Assembly (NCBI GenBank): GCA_025998875.1
Contig: AP024675.1
Span: 124,001-188,000, forward strand
Reading direction: 5' to 3'
Origin: Bacteroidota bacterium
GTDB lineage: Bacteria > Bacteroidota > Rhodothermia > JANXDC01
Length of the DNA stretch: 64,000 nt
Positions within the stretch are counted from its first letter, which is position 1, and every line of letters begins with the position of its first letter. Of the stretch, positions 7,747-16,752 are shown one piece after another. The notes under the pieces are model-generated. The model was given only the letters and a program-made list of their open reading frames with translations. It searched no databases and had not been told where the DNA came from. A program made the position numbers and the translations under genes.

Positions 7747-9285
7747 ATGTATGCGATGGTCTGGAGCGGATCCGTATACGGGGTAGAGGCGCTGCCTGTG
7801 CGCGTAGAGGTGCACCTGACCACGGGCCAGCCGGGCGTGACCGTGGTGGGCCTGCCGGATAACGCGGTCAAAGAGAGCCGGGAACGGGTGCGGGCGGCCA
7901 TCAAGAACAGCGGATTTTCGTTTCCCCGGCGTCACATCGTCATTAACCTCGCTCCGGCTGATCTGCGCAAGGAGGGATCGGCTTTTGACCTGCCCATTGC
8001 CGTTGGCATTCTGAGCGCCGATGGGCTGCTGCCCCCAGAGGAGGCGAACCAATACGTCTTTCTGGGGGAGCTATCCCTGGACGGAAGCCTGAGGCCGATT
8101 CGGGGCGCCCTGCCTGTGGCCGTATCGGCGCGCCACAACGGCCCGCATCGGATCATCGTGCCCGAGGCAAACGCGGCCGAAGCCGCCGTGGTCGACGGCC
8201 TGGAGGTCTTTCCCTGCCGGAACCTGGGAGAGGTGATCGCCCACCTGCGGGGCGAGGCGAAACGGGAGCCGGTGCGCGTGGATCTGCAGGCGATCTTCCA
8301 GCAGGTTCGGCAATACGAGGTAGATTTTGCCGATGTGCGAGGCCAGCAGGCGGTCAAACGCGCCCTGGAGGTGGCCGCCGCCGGCGCACACAACGTGCTC
8401 ATGGTCGGCCCACCCGGATCCGGAAAAACCCTCCTGGCGCGCCGCCTGCCCACCATCCTTCCCCCGCTCACGCTCGAGGAGGCGCTGGAGACGACGAAGA
8501 TCCACTCCATCGCGGGCAAACTGCCCGCCGGGGCGGCGCTCATCGGCCTGCGCCCCTTTAGGGCTCCACATCATACCATCTCCGATGCCGGACTGGTGGG
8601 CGGGGGATCCATCCCCATGCCGGGAGAGATCTCCCTGGCGCACAACGGGGTGCTGTTTCTCGACGAGCTGCCCGAATTCCATCGTTCCGTCTTGGAGCTT
8701 CTGCGTCAACCCCTGGAGGAGCGCCGGATCGTGCTCAGCCGCGCCCGGATGGCCGTCGAGTATCCAGCCAATTTCATGCTTGTCGCGGCCATGAACCCCT
8801 GTCCCTGCGGACACCTGGGAGACCCGCGCAAGGCCTGCACGTGCACACCCGCCCAGGTGCAGCGCTACCTGGCTCGGATATCCGGCCCTCTTCTGGATCG
8901 CCTCGATCTGCACATTGAGGTCAGTCCGGTTCCCTACGAAGAGCTAGCTTCCCGCCAGAACGGGGAGCCCTCCGAGGCGATCCGGGAACGCGTCATGGCC
9001 GCTCGGATCCGGCAACTGGAACGCTTTCGCGACCTGCCGGGCGTCTACACGAACGCGCAGATGGATACGCGCCTGGTGCGGCGCTTCTGCACGCTCTCTT
9101 CGGAGGGAGAGGAGCTCATGAAGAGGGCCATCTCCCGGCTCGGCCTCTCGGCCCGGGCCTACGATCGGATACTGAAGGTGGCCCGCACGATCGCCGATCT
9201 GGCCGGATCAGACAGAATAGCCACCGAACATCTGGCGGAGGCGATCCAGTACCGCAGCCTGGATCGGGAAAGCTATTTCCGCTAA
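7747..9285 (+). CDS. comM: ComM/YifB-family AAA+ ATPase (Mg-chelatase-like)
   Basis: 512 residues. An N-terminal S5-fold/ChlI-like domain (residues 1-170) is followed by the AAA+ core with Walker A GPPGSGKTLLARRLP (about 220), the RPFRAPHHTISDAGLVGGG segment and Walker B VLFLDELPEF. The C-terminal Mg-chelatase domain includes a cysteine-bearing NPCPCGHLGD loop. ComM is a hexameric helicase that helps branch migration during natural transformation; outside competent species the family is named YifB. The start at 7747 matches the family N-terminus. The stop overlaps the opposing Trm112-like gene by 4 bases. Confidence 0.93.
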   Translation: MYAMVWSGSVYGVEALPVRVEVHLTTGQPGVTVVGLPDNAVKESRERVRAAIKNSGFSFPRRHIVINLAPADLRKEGSAFDLPIAVGILSADGLLPPEEANQYVFLGELSLDGSLRPIRGALPVAVSARHNGPHRIIVPEANAAEAAVVDGLEVFPCRNLGEVIAHLRGEAKREPVRVDLQAIFQQVRQYEVDFADVRGQQAVKRALEVAAAGAHNVLMVGPPGSGKTLLARRLPTILPPLTLEEALETTKIHSIAGKLPAGAALIGLRPFRAPHHTISDAGLVGGGSIPMPGEISLAHNGVLFLDELPEFHRSVLELLRQPLEERRIVLSRARMAVEYPANFMLVAAMNPCPCGHLGDPRKACTCTPAQVQRYLARISGPLLDRLDLHIEVSPVPYEELASRQNGEPSEAIRERVMAARIRQLERFRDLPGVYTNAQMDTRLVRRFCTLSSEGEELMKRAISRLGLSARAYDRILKVARTIADLAGSDRIATEHLAEAIQYRSLDRESYFR

Positions 9286-9500
9286 TGTTCCGGAGGAGGC
9301 ACCGGAAGGTCTTCGGGCTCTACGGCGCGCCAGCGCTCCCCTTCTTCGACAAGCATCACGGGGATGCCGTCACGAACAGGATACTTGCGCCCACAGTCCC
9401 GGCACAAAAGCCAGCTTTCCCGATAGAACACAAGCAGACCGCCCCCGCCCCCCACACAGGCCGGACAGCACAGGATCTCCAACAGCTCAGCTCGTATCAT
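9282..9500 (-). CDS. Trm112-like zinc-ribbon protein
   Basis: 72 residues. The N-terminal LLEILCCPAC and the later CRDCGRKYPVRDGIPVML are the hallmark of the Trm112/YcaR family: two CxxC-type pairs forming a zinc ribbon, then the 'DGIPVML' strand. Trm112 proteins activate partner methyltransferases; the bacterial homologues are poorly characterised. The start overlaps the tpiA stop as ATGA, making it the last gene of the gatB-led chain. Confidence 0.85.
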   Translation of the reverse strand: MIRAELLEILCCPACVGGGGGLLVFYRESWLLCRDCGRKYPVRDGIPVMLVEEGERWRAVEPEDLPVPPPEH

Positions 9501-10279
9501 GCCTCACCTCCCTGGCTGGAAACACCGATAGCCGCCTCTACGATGGCCAGAAACGAAGAGGCCTTCAGACTCGCCCCCCCAACCAGCCCTCCGTCTACGT
9601 CGGGTTGCCGAAACAATGCCGCGGCGTTATCAGGCTTGAGGCTCCCTCCATAGAGCAGGCGCACGGAATCGGCCTTCGAACCCCAGCGGGCCCGCATCCA
9701 GGACCGAATGAATCCGTGCATCTCCTGGGCCTGTTGCGGGGTGGCGTTCTGCCCGGTTCCGATGGCCCAGACGGGCTCATAGGCGATCACCAGCTCCGGG
9801 AGCGCCTCCTCGGAGAGCCCATCCAGCGCCCCCTCCAGCTGGGCCTGCACCACCTGCCGGGCACGGCCCGCCTGCCGCTCCTCCAGGCGTTCGCCGACGC
9901 ATAGAATGGGCCGGAGCCCCCCCTGCAGGACGGCCCGGACCTTGCGGGCGATCCAGGCGTCCGTCTCCCCAAAATATTGTCGTCTCTCCGAATGCCCCAC
10001 GATGACATACCGACAGCCCACGCTCGCAAGCATGGGCACGGAGATCTCGCCGGTAAAGGCCCCTTCGGGCTCCGGATGCACGTTCTGGGCGCCCAGCTGC
10101 ACCGGGGTATCGGCCAGCGCCTGACGTACCGGCTCAAGAAACACAAACGGGGGACAGAGGGTCACCTCCACGGCCGCCGAAAGCCCGCTGACGGCCCGGG
10201 CGATTGCTTCGGCCAGGGTGATGGCCTCCTGGCGCACGGTGTGCATCTTCCAGTTGCCGGCCACCAGGGGAATGCGCAT
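9497..10279 (-). CDS. tpiA: Triosephosphate isomerase
   Basis: Interconverts dihydroxyacetone phosphate and glyceraldehyde 3-phosphate in glycolysis. 260 residues with AGNWKMH (substrate Lys), VGHSERR (catalytic His) and IAYEPVWAIGTG (catalytic Glu), and the phosphate-binding GGSLKPDN and VGGASL near the end. The ATG at 10279 shares its A with the stop of the TlpA-like gene (TGATG); a TTG one codon upstream is not needed. The downstream Trm112-like gene overlaps by 4 bases. Confidence 0.97.
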   Translation of the reverse strand: MRIPLVAGNWKMHTVRQEAITLAEAIARAVSGLSAAVEVTLCPPFVFLEPVRQALADTPVQLGAQNVHPEPEGAFTGEISVPMLASVGCRYVIVGHSERRQYFGETDAWIARKVRAVLQGGLRPILCVGERLEERQAGRARQVVQAQLEGALDGLSEEALPELVIAYEPVWAIGTGQNATPQQAQEMHGFIRSWMRARWGSKADSVRLLYGGSLKPDNAAALFRQPDVDGGLVGGASLKASSFLAIVEAAIGVSSQGGEA

Positions 10280-11613
10280 CAAGAACCTCCGAGAGCTTCT
10301 GCTACGGCGCGCTCCAGATCTGCCCCGCGCAGATTGCGGGCGATGATCTTCCCCTCCCGATCCAGCAGAAACGTGGCCGGGATGGCCTGCACCCGATACT
10401 GCCGAGCTACGGGATCCTCCCAGCCAGATCCGCCGCCTATATGGACCCAGTCCATTTGCTCCCGACGCACGAAACGCTTCCAGGCCTCGATATCCTCATC
10501 CAGCGAGATCCCGATGATCACCAACCCCTTGTCCCGATACTTGCGCCAGACGGCCTTCAGGTTGGGCAGCTCTTCTATGCAGGGCTGGCACCAGGTGGCC
10601 CAGAAGTCCAGAAGCACCACCTTGCCCCGGAACTGGGTCAGCGAAACCGTTCGCCCCTCCATGTCCGTAGCCGAGAAATCCGGCGCCTGCGCCCCCTCGG
10701 AGAGGTTTTCCAGCTCATAGAGGACATCGCCGGCCGTACGCGCCCAGCGGGTATCGGGATAGCGCTCCACAAGCCCGCGCAGCACCAGCCGGGCCGAATC
10801 CATTCGCCCGGCGGTGGCATAAAGGGAGGCCAGGTGGTATTCAAAGGCGGCCCGGGAGGCCGGGCGCCCGGCTCGCTTCAGGCCTTCGCCCAGAGACTTC
10901 CAGTACTGCAGGGCCTCTCGGGGCTCCCTGTGCTCGACCAGCGCCATGCGCACGTTCTCCAGCACGGCCCCATAGCTGGGGTGGTCGGACTCCAGTTCCC
11001 GCCGGGCCGCCTGGAGAAACGAATCCGGAAGCGCCGGGTAGAGCACCAGCACGGCATACAGACGCGCATCCCGACCCGCCTCGAAATCCTTATATTCCCG
11101 GGCGAAGGAAAGAAACGCCCGACGCTGTGCCAGCACCTCGGCCTCCAGCATGCCGGATCCGGCCGTATCGGCCTGGGCTTTCTGCAGAAGGCTCTGCTGG
11201 GCCAGGGAAACCAGCCCCATCAGCCGTTGCCAGGCCTCGTTTTCCGGAGACCCCTCGACCTGCACAGTGAATTCGGGCACCTGAATCTGCAGGCGAACCG
11301 TCTCGTTGCGCTTCAGAATCACCCATGTATTGCCCACCAGCATGGGTCCATAGGAGAAAAGCAGTACGTAGCGGTCGGGGGTGATGTCCTGGAGCGCAAA
11401 TCGGAAGGCATGCTCAACCGTATCCGTGCGGGTCTGCGCCAGCGTATCGAGCTTCTGCCGATCCGGATCGAAACGGACCAGGGTTACATCAAAAGCCTGC
11501 CCCTGCAGCGCCCCGGTGAAGCGGCCTTCGATGACCGGAGAAATCCTGCCGGTGCCGCAGGCGAGCAGTGAGCTCAGCAGGAGGGGGAAAAGCAGTCCCC
11601 AATAGCGTATCAT
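10279..11613 (-). CDS. TlpA-like thioredoxin lipoprotein
   Basis: 444 residues. A lipoprotein signal peptide ends in LLAC (lipid-anchored Cys19). Residues about 25-120 look like the beta-rich DUF4369-type domain often found before Bacteroidota thioredoxins; then a helical region; then a thioredoxin fold from about 308 with WATWCQPC (Cys342, Cys345) and the cis-proline segment QAIPATFLLD. Expected to be a periplasm-facing disulfide reductase. It overlaps its upstream neighbour by ATGA and tpiA by one base. The neighbour is a relative with the same layout but without the active-site cysteines. Confidence 0.88.
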   Translation of the reverse strand: MIRYWGLLFPLLLSSLLACGTGRISPVIEGRFTGALQGQAFDVTLVRFDPDRQKLDTLAQTRTDTVEHAFRFALQDITPDRYVLLFSYGPMLVGNTWVILKRNETVRLQIQVPEFTVQVEGSPENEAWQRLMGLVSLAQQSLLQKAQADTAGSGMLEAEVLAQRRAFLSFAREYKDFEAGRDARLYAVLVLYPALPDSFLQAARRELESDHPSYGAVLENVRMALVEHREPREALQYWKSLGEGLKRAGRPASRAAFEYHLASLYATAGRMDSARLVLRGLVERYPDTRWARTAGDVLYELENLSEGAQAPDFSATDMEGRTVSLTQFRGKVVLLDFWATWCQPCIEELPNLKAVWRKYRDKGLVIIGISLDEDIEAWKRFVRREQMDWVHIGGGSGWEDPVARQYRVQAIPATFLLDREGKIIARNLRGADLERAVAEALGGS

Positions 11614-12968
11614 GGTCGAACTCCCGTCTGTTGGATTTGCAACATGGATTCCAGCTGGCGGCGCAGCGCTTCCACTCCGGCCCCCTCGAAACGAGCTCGT
11701 AGGCGTCCTTCCGGATCGATGAGAAACCGGGTCAGCGGGGCCCGCACGTTATAGGCTCGAGCCAGTGGCCCCTGGCCATCCTGACCTTCATAGAGATGTC
11801 TGCCGGGCATCCTCCTGTCCTCAAACACCGCCGCATAGTCGAGCGAATCCCCATCCAGGCCCACGCTGATCCAGGTGAGCCGATCTCCGTAACGGGCCAG
11901 AAGGGAATCGATCCAGGGCAGGTCATTGAGATATCCCGGGGCCTGCGTATGCCAGAACTCCAGGACCACGTAGCGCCCTCGCAGTTCATCCCAGCGCACG
12001 GGTTTGCCCTCCCGATCCAGGCCCGTCACTGCGGGGGCGGGCTGGCCGGGTTGCAGGTGCTTGAGTTCATATTCGAGCCGATCCAGCCAGGACAGGGCGG
12101 CCTGTTCGCGGGGGAAACGGGACCGAAAATCCGCTATCAGGCTCTGGGCCCGGGCAACGCGGTGGCTATCGGCCAGGACTCGGATCATGTTTATCAGCAA
12201 GCCGGCCTGCTCCCGCTCTCCGAGCCGGGGCAGATGCGCCTGCAGGTAGCTCAGGGCCGCCTCCAGCCCGCGGAGGCGCAATTCGGCCCCCCAGGCCGCC
12301 TGTACGGCGGCGGCATACTCCGGCGCCCCGGGCGGGATTTGCTCGGCCAGACGCCGCAGCTGCTCATCATTCCAGTTGGCCAGAATCCGAAGCGCCTCCA
12401 GCGCGGCCACCGAGGCGGCCAGCGTGCCCGGATACTGCTCTCGGATGCTCCACAGGATGCTGGCGTACAGCTCCACAGAGCCCCTCAGGCGCTCCTGCGT
12501 CCGCCCCAGGGTGTCTTGAAGGGCTTCAAGCACGAGCTGGTTGTACTGCATCCGCGTGTTCTCAAAGGCCATCCAGGCCGTGTTCTCACGCGACCGAATG
12601 CGTCGGCTCTGGGTGTACTGGGGCAACACGGCCCGGAGCTCGATCGTATCCCCGGCGGCGAGCACAAGCCCATCTTCCACAAGCACCTGCCCATAGCGGC
12701 CAATCCAGAGCGGATACCGGCCTCGGACCGGAACACGAATCCGCATGCTGAAACGGCCGGTGGAATCGGTCACCGCATAGCCCAGCGTATCCAGGCGGGC
12801 CGAATCCGGACGCACCACCCAGAGCTGAATACCCCAGTAATTGCGCGTCTCGTCCACGGTCGTATCGACCGTGATCTGGCCCCGAAAGAGCACCTCGAGG
12901 GCGCCCCTGTCCTGAGCCCGAGCCAGGGAAGGGAGGATCAGCAGGACAAACAGACAAGCTCGCCTCAT
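11610..12968 (-). CDS. Secreted thioredoxin-fold protein lacking the CxxC
   Basis: 452 residues with a cleavable signal peptide (to about residue 19). The layout matches the downstream TlpA-like gene: N-terminal beta domain (25-115), helical middle, thioredoxin fold from about 308. Aligning LEFWHTQAPGYLNDLP with the neighbour's LDFWATWCQPCIEELP puts Ala343 and Tyr346 where the catalytic cysteines should be, so it cannot do thiol exchange there. It may be a binding or partner protein. Start and stop overlap gatB and the TlpA gene by ATGA, and the two look like diverged tandem duplicates. Confidence 0.8.
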   Translation of the reverse strand: MRRACLFVLLILPSLARAQDRGALEVLFRGQITVDTTVDETRNYWGIQLWVVRPDSARLDTLGYAVTDSTGRFSMRIRVPVRGRYPLWIGRYGQVLVEDGLVLAAGDTIELRAVLPQYTQSRRIRSRENTAWMAFENTRMQYNQLVLEALQDTLGRTQERLRGSVELYASILWSIREQYPGTLAASVAALEALRILANWNDEQLRRLAEQIPPGAPEYAAAVQAAWGAELRLRGLEAALSYLQAHLPRLGEREQAGLLINMIRVLADSHRVARAQSLIADFRSRFPREQAALSWLDRLEYELKHLQPGQPAPAVTGLDREGKPVRWDELRGRYVVLEFWHTQAPGYLNDLPWIDSLLARYGDRLTWISVGLDGDSLDYAAVFEDRRMPGRHLYEGQDGQGPLARAYNVRAPLTRFLIDPEGRLRARFEGAGVEALRRQLESMLQIQQTGVRP

Positions 12969-14437
12969 GCGGCCGACCCGTCTATTTCGGCACGAGCCTG
13001 TAGCTTGCGCAGGACCAGCTCCCGGGTTCGCTGTGGGTTGGCCTTGCCCTGGCTGGCCCGCATGACCTGCCCGATAAAGAAACCCAGCAGGCCCGTTTTC
13101 CCTCGCAGGTAGGCCTGCACCTCGGCCGGGTGCTCGTCCAGCACGGCCTCTACGAGCGGCTCGATGGCCGCATCATCGGAAACCTGGAGCAGGTTCAGCT
13201 CGCGGGCTAGCGTTTCCGGATCCCTCCGATCCTCCAGCATGACCTCGAAGATGCGCTGGGCGGCGGAACTGGAGAGCACATCCCGATCGCGCAGGGCGAT
13301 GAGTCCGGCCAGGCGCTCGGGTTCGATGGGGAAAGCGGTAATCGGCATGGAGCGCTCATTGAGCACGCGCAAGACTTGCGTCATGATCCAGTTGCTGGCC
13401 GCTTTGTAATTCTTCGTATGGGCCACCGTGGCCTCGTAGTAATCGGCCAGCTCGCGCGTCTCGGTCAAAATCCGGGCGTCATATTCCGGAAGCCCATACT
13501 GGGCCATAAAGCGCTCCCGGCGCTGCTCGGGCATCTCCGGCAGGGTGCGGCGCACGGCTTCGAGCACGTCCTCCGTGACCCGGATCGGGACCAGATCCGG
13601 CTCCGGGAAGTACCGGTAGTCGTGCGCCTGCTCCTTGGTACGCATGGGACGGGTCTCCATCCGGAACGCATCCCACAGCAGGGTCTGCTGGACCACGGGC
13701 AGACCGGCTTCCAGGAGCCTGATCTGCCGCTCGATCTCGTAGGCCAGCGCCCGTTCAACAAACCGGAAGGAGTTCATGTTTTTGATTTCGGTTTTGGTGC
13801 CCAGGCGCTCCTCTCCCCGCCGCCGCACGGAGACGTTGGCATCACAGCGCAGACTGCCCTCCTCCATGTTGCCATCGCAGATACCCAGATAGCGCACCAG
13901 CTGGCGGATCTTCATCAGATAGGCCACCGCCTCCTGTGGGGAGCGCAGATCGGGGGCGCTGACGATCTCGATCAGCGGCACCCCGCAGCGGTTGAGGTCT
14001 ACCAGCGTATGGTACGGGTCCTGATCGTGCAGGCTTTTGCCGGCGTCCTCTTCCAGATGAATACGCACGATACCGATGCGTTTGCGCGTCCCATCCTCCA
14101 ACTCGATCTCTACCCAGCCCTCCGAACAGAGGGGGGTTTCGTATTGGGAGATCTGGTATCCCTTGGGCAGGTCGGGGTAGAAGTAGTTTTTGCGGGCGAA
14201 CCAGGACCGGGGCGCGATCCGGCAATGCGTGGCCAACCCCATGCGCAGCGCGAACTCAACGGCCTTTTCGTTGAGCACGGGCAGCACCCCGGGATGACCC
14301 AGACAGATGGGGCAGACGTTCGTATTCGGGGCCTCACCGAAGGCCGTCGAACAGGAGCAGAAGACCTTGCTCTCGGTCAGCAGCTGGGCATGTACCTCCA
14401 GACCGATTACCGCCTCATAATCCGGATGTAGCGACAT
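12965..14437 (-). CDS. gatB: Asp-tRNA(Asn)/Glu-tRNA(Gln) amidotransferase subunit B
   Basis: Subunit B of the GatCAB enzyme that converts misacylated Asp-tRNA(Asn) or Glu-tRNA(Gln) to the amidated forms. 490 residues: cradle domain with IGLEVHAQL, DLPKGYQISQYE and GSLRCDANVSVR, a helical domain, and a C-terminal YqeY-like tail with KTGLLGFFIGQVM. The ATG at 14437 (MSLHPDYE) fits the family; an upstream in-frame codon at 14467 lies within the promoter. gatA and gatC are not in the window. It heads a five-gene overlapping chain ending in the Trm112-like gene. Confidence 0.97.
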   Translation of the reverse strand: MSLHPDYEAVIGLEVHAQLLTESKVFCSCSTAFGEAPNTNVCPICLGHPGVLPVLNEKAVEFALRMGLATHCRIAPRSWFARKNYFYPDLPKGYQISQYETPLCSEGWVEIELEDGTRKRIGIVRIHLEEDAGKSLHDQDPYHTLVDLNRCGVPLIEIVSAPDLRSPQEAVAYLMKIRQLVRYLGICDGNMEEGSLRCDANVSVRRRGEERLGTKTEIKNMNSFRFVERALAYEIERQIRLLEAGLPVVQQTLLWDAFRMETRPMRTKEQAHDYRYFPEPDLVPIRVTEDVLEAVRRTLPEMPEQRRERFMAQYGLPEYDARILTETRELADYYEATVAHTKNYKAASNWIMTQVLRVLNERSMPITAFPIEPERLAGLIALRDRDVLSSSAAQRIFEVMLEDRRDPETLARELNLLQVSDDAAIEPLVEAVLDEHPAEVQAYLRGKTGLLGFFIGQVMRASQGKANPQRTRELVLRKLQARAEIDGSAA

Positions 14438-14463
14438 AGCCCTTTGATCCCGCACTGCACCCC

Positions 14464-14495
14464 GCAAAATAGCACCGGTCTTCCGGCCCGATCAA
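14464..14495 (-). promoter_or_regulatory. Putative promoter of the gatB operon
   Basis: On the minus strand, TTG (14495-14493), 21 bases, then TATTTTGC (14471-14464), close to TAnnTTTG. The predicted start, near 14458, lies about 20 bases before the gatB ATG. Confidence 0.55.
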
Positions 14496-14540
14496 CCGGA
14501 CCTGTCTCGGATAGGAGTCTCAAACTGAAAGCCGATCCCG

Positions 14541-14569
14541 CCGAAATCCCGAAAATCGGGCTTTTTCGG
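14541..14569. repeat. Nested inverted repeat in the leader of the glycan operon
   Basis: An inner stem CCCGA/TCGGG (14548-14552, 14556-14560) with an AAA loop is enclosed by CCGAAA (14541-14546) pairing with TTTCGG (14564-14569). It lies about 70 bases before the GT2 start at 14639. No T run follows on the plus strand beyond the T's within the stem. No promoter was recognised for the glycan operon; the rest of 14496-14638 holds nothing else I can identify. Confidence 0.5.
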
Positions 14570-14638
14570 AGGGTTCTGTGCGATGGCATCCCCTTTGTCC
14601 GACTACAGGGCGGACCAAGGGAAAAGTTCGAGCTCTAC

Positions 14639-15424
14639 ATGGCCACGTTTGTGCTGCTTCCCGCCTATAACGAGGAACCTGCCCTGCGCCGGCTCATCCC
14701 CCGGCTTCAGCAGGCCGACCCGGAGGTGCGGATTGTGGTGGTAGACGACGGATCGACGGACCGCACCGCCGAGGTGGCCCGTTCGTTTTCCGGAGTTACG
14801 GTCCTGGAGCACGGGGAAAACCGGGGGCTTGGGGCAGCGCTTCGCACGGGATTCCGGTATCTGGCCCATACTGCCAGAGCCGAGGATGTCATCCTGACCA
14901 TGGACGCCGACGACACGCACGATCCCGCCCTGCTGGAGCAGATGCAACAGGCCCTTGCGGAGGGGGCTGATATCGTCATCGCCTCCCGATACCGGGCGGG
15001 CTCCCGTAGCACCGGGGTTCCCTGGTATCGGCGCCTGCTCAGCTACGGAGCCCGGTGGATGTTTTCGCTGCTGACCCCCATACCCGGGGTGCGGGATTAT
15101 ACCTGTGGATTCCGCGCCTATCGGGCCGAGCTCATTCAGCAAGCGTATCGGATATGGGGGGAACGGCTTATGGAGGCTCCGGGCTTCGCCTGCGCCACAG
15201 AACTGCTGCTCAAGCTGCGGGCGTTCCGACCGCGCGTTCGGGAAGTTCCCCTGCAATTGCGCTACGATCGCAAGCCGGGACACAGCAAAATGCGCCTGCT
15301 GCGCACCGTCCGGGAGTATCTCCGGTTGCTCGGCCGCTTTCGGCGACCCACAATCTGGCTTTCCCGGACCACCGGTTATATGCCCATCTGGATCGAAGGA
15401 GTTACCCTATGCGCGTGGCTATAG
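14639..15424 (+). CDS. Family 2 glycosyltransferase (DPM1-like)
   Basis: 261 residues. Probably transfers a sugar from a nucleotide donor to a polyprenyl phosphate or growing glycan at the cytoplasmic face. GT-A features: LLPAYNEEPAL at the N-terminus, VVDDGSTDRT, and MDADDTHDP (metal-binding DxD). The later GHSKM segment resembles dolichol/polyprenol-phosphate mannosyltransferases. The ATG at 14639 gives the standard GT2 N-terminus; no clear Shine-Dalgarno is present. The 3' end overlaps the FAD oxidoreductase gene by 16 bases. First gene of a four-gene glycan cassette. Confidence 0.87.
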   Translation: MATFVLLPAYNEEPALRRLIPRLQQADPEVRIVVVDDGSTDRTAEVARSFSGVTVLEHGENRGLGAALRTGFRYLAHTARAEDVILTMDADDTHDPALLEQMQQALAEGADIVIASRYRAGSRSTGVPWYRRLLSYGARWMFSLLTPIPGVRDYTCGFRAYRAELIQQAYRIWGERLMEAPGFACATELLLKLRAFRPRVREVPLQLRYDRKPGHSKMRLLRTVREYLRLLGRFRRPTIWLSRTTGYMPIWIEGVTLCAWL

Positions 15425-16752
15425 TCGGAGCCGGTATTTCGGGGCTTACCGGCGCCTATCGATTACTGCAGGAAGGACATCAGGTGACCGTCTTCGAGCG
15501 CGCCCCCACAGCAGGAGGGCTGGGAGCGGATTTTACCTTCCAGGGCGCTTCTATAGAACGCTTCTATCACTGCATGATCCCCTCCGATGCGCCCCTGCTC
15601 GGCTTGCTCGAAGAACTCGGCCTTCTGGAGCGGGTCTACTGGCGCGAGGTCTCCATGGGCTTCATGGTGGACGGACAGATGTATCCGTTCAACCGGGCTG
15701 TGGACTTGCTGCGCTTCTCCCCCCTGCCCCTTCCGGATCGCATCCGCATCGGACTGGGGGCTTTGTATGCCCGCTTTGCCTCAGAGGAAGCGCTCGAGAC
15801 TGTGCCGGCTCTGGAGTGGTTAGCACGCGTCTTTGGCAAACGCACCACCGCGCTCCTGTACCGGCCCCTGCTGGAGGCCAAGTTTGGCGCCGAGTATGCG
15901 GCCGGAGTCCCGGCTTCCTGGTACGTACATCGTTTCCGCAGAGAGAAAGCCTCCGGGCGCGAGATCAAGGGCTACATCGCCGGCGGCTATGAGGTCATCA
16001 CTCGACACCTGCTCGTGCACATCCACCGCATGGGAGGGCAGGTTCGCTTCAACCAGCCGGTCGAGCGGCTCTGGGTGCATCCCAACGGCACGGTATCCGT
16101 GGACACCGCCACGGAGACGCGCCTCTTTGACGCCGTTCTGCTGGCCGTTCCGTATCCGGTCGCGCTCCGGCTGCTGCGCAATAGCCCGGGGCTGGCCGAC
16201 CTGCTGCGCCTGCCGGAGATCCCCCACGTGGGGGTGGTCAACCTGGTGCTCGTGCTCAAACGCTCCCTCATCCCCCACTACTGGATGCCCGTCGTGCGCT
16301 CCGGCGTGCGCTTTCAGGGTATCGTACAATCCACCCATGTGCGGCGGACCGAAGAGCTCGGAGGCCATCATATCGTCTACCTGATGAACTACCTGCCCTC
16401 CTCGGACGAAAGGCTGCATCTGGGCGATGGCCTGCTCATGGAGCGCTACTGGCAGGACCTGTGCCGCCTCTTCCCCGATCTGCGTCAGGAAGATGTCGCC
16501 GATATGCGGCTGTTCCGGACGCCCTTTGTGGAGCCGGCCTACACGCTGGGATACGCCGCTGTCAAACCCCCCACCATGTTGATCCCGGGCGTGCTGTATC
16601 TGAGCACCCCGGCGCAGGTCTATCCCGATCCCCCCTCCTGGAATGCCATGGTCGGCCAGATCGAAAAAGTGGCTCGGCAGATCGCCGAAGATCTCCACTT
16701 CAAAGCCCAACGTGGATTGAGGGAACCCTATGAAGCCGTACGCAGCGCTTAG
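15409..16752 (+). CDS. FAD-dependent oxidoreductase of a glycan cluster
   Basis: 447 residues. The N-terminal dinucleotide-binding motif GAGISGLTGAYRL and the acidic VFERAPTAGG end of the second strand identify an amine-oxidase/protoporphyrinogen-oxidase-like FAD protein. Members next to glycosyltransferases are often distantly related to UDP-galactopyranose mutase, but the substrate cannot be read here. No signal peptide, so cytoplasmic. The ATG at 15409 lies within the end of the GT2 gene; its own 3' end overlaps the deacetylase by 23 bases. Tight coupling argues for a role in the same glycan or lipid-linked sugar pathway. Confidence 0.82.
   Translation: MRVAIVGAGISGLTGAYRLLQEGHQVTVFERAPTAGGLGADFTFQGASIERFYHCMIPSDAPLLGLLEELGLLERVYWREVSMGFMVDGQMYPFNRAVDLLRFSPLPLPDRIRIGLGALYARFASEEALETVPALEWLARVFGKRTTALLYRPLLEAKFGAEYAAGVPASWYVHRFRREKASGREIKGYIAGGYEVITRHLLVHIHRMGGQVRFNQPVERLWVHPNGTVSVDTATETRLFDAVLLAVPYPVALRLLRNSPGLADLLRLPEIPHVGVVNLVLVLKRSLIPHYWMPVVRSGVRFQGIVQSTHVRRTEELGGHHIVYLMNYLPSSDERLHLGDGLLMERYWQDLCRLFPDLRQEDVADMRLFRTPFVEPAYTLGYAAVKPPTMLIPGVLYLSTPAQVYPDPPSWNAMVGQIEKVARQIAEDLHFKAQRGLREPYEAVRSA

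Noticed and set aside
14444-14638. Extended N-terminus for the GT2 glycosyltransferase
   Set aside because: The extra 65 residues have no homology-like pattern and would translate the gatB promoter region; the family N-terminus begins at 14639.
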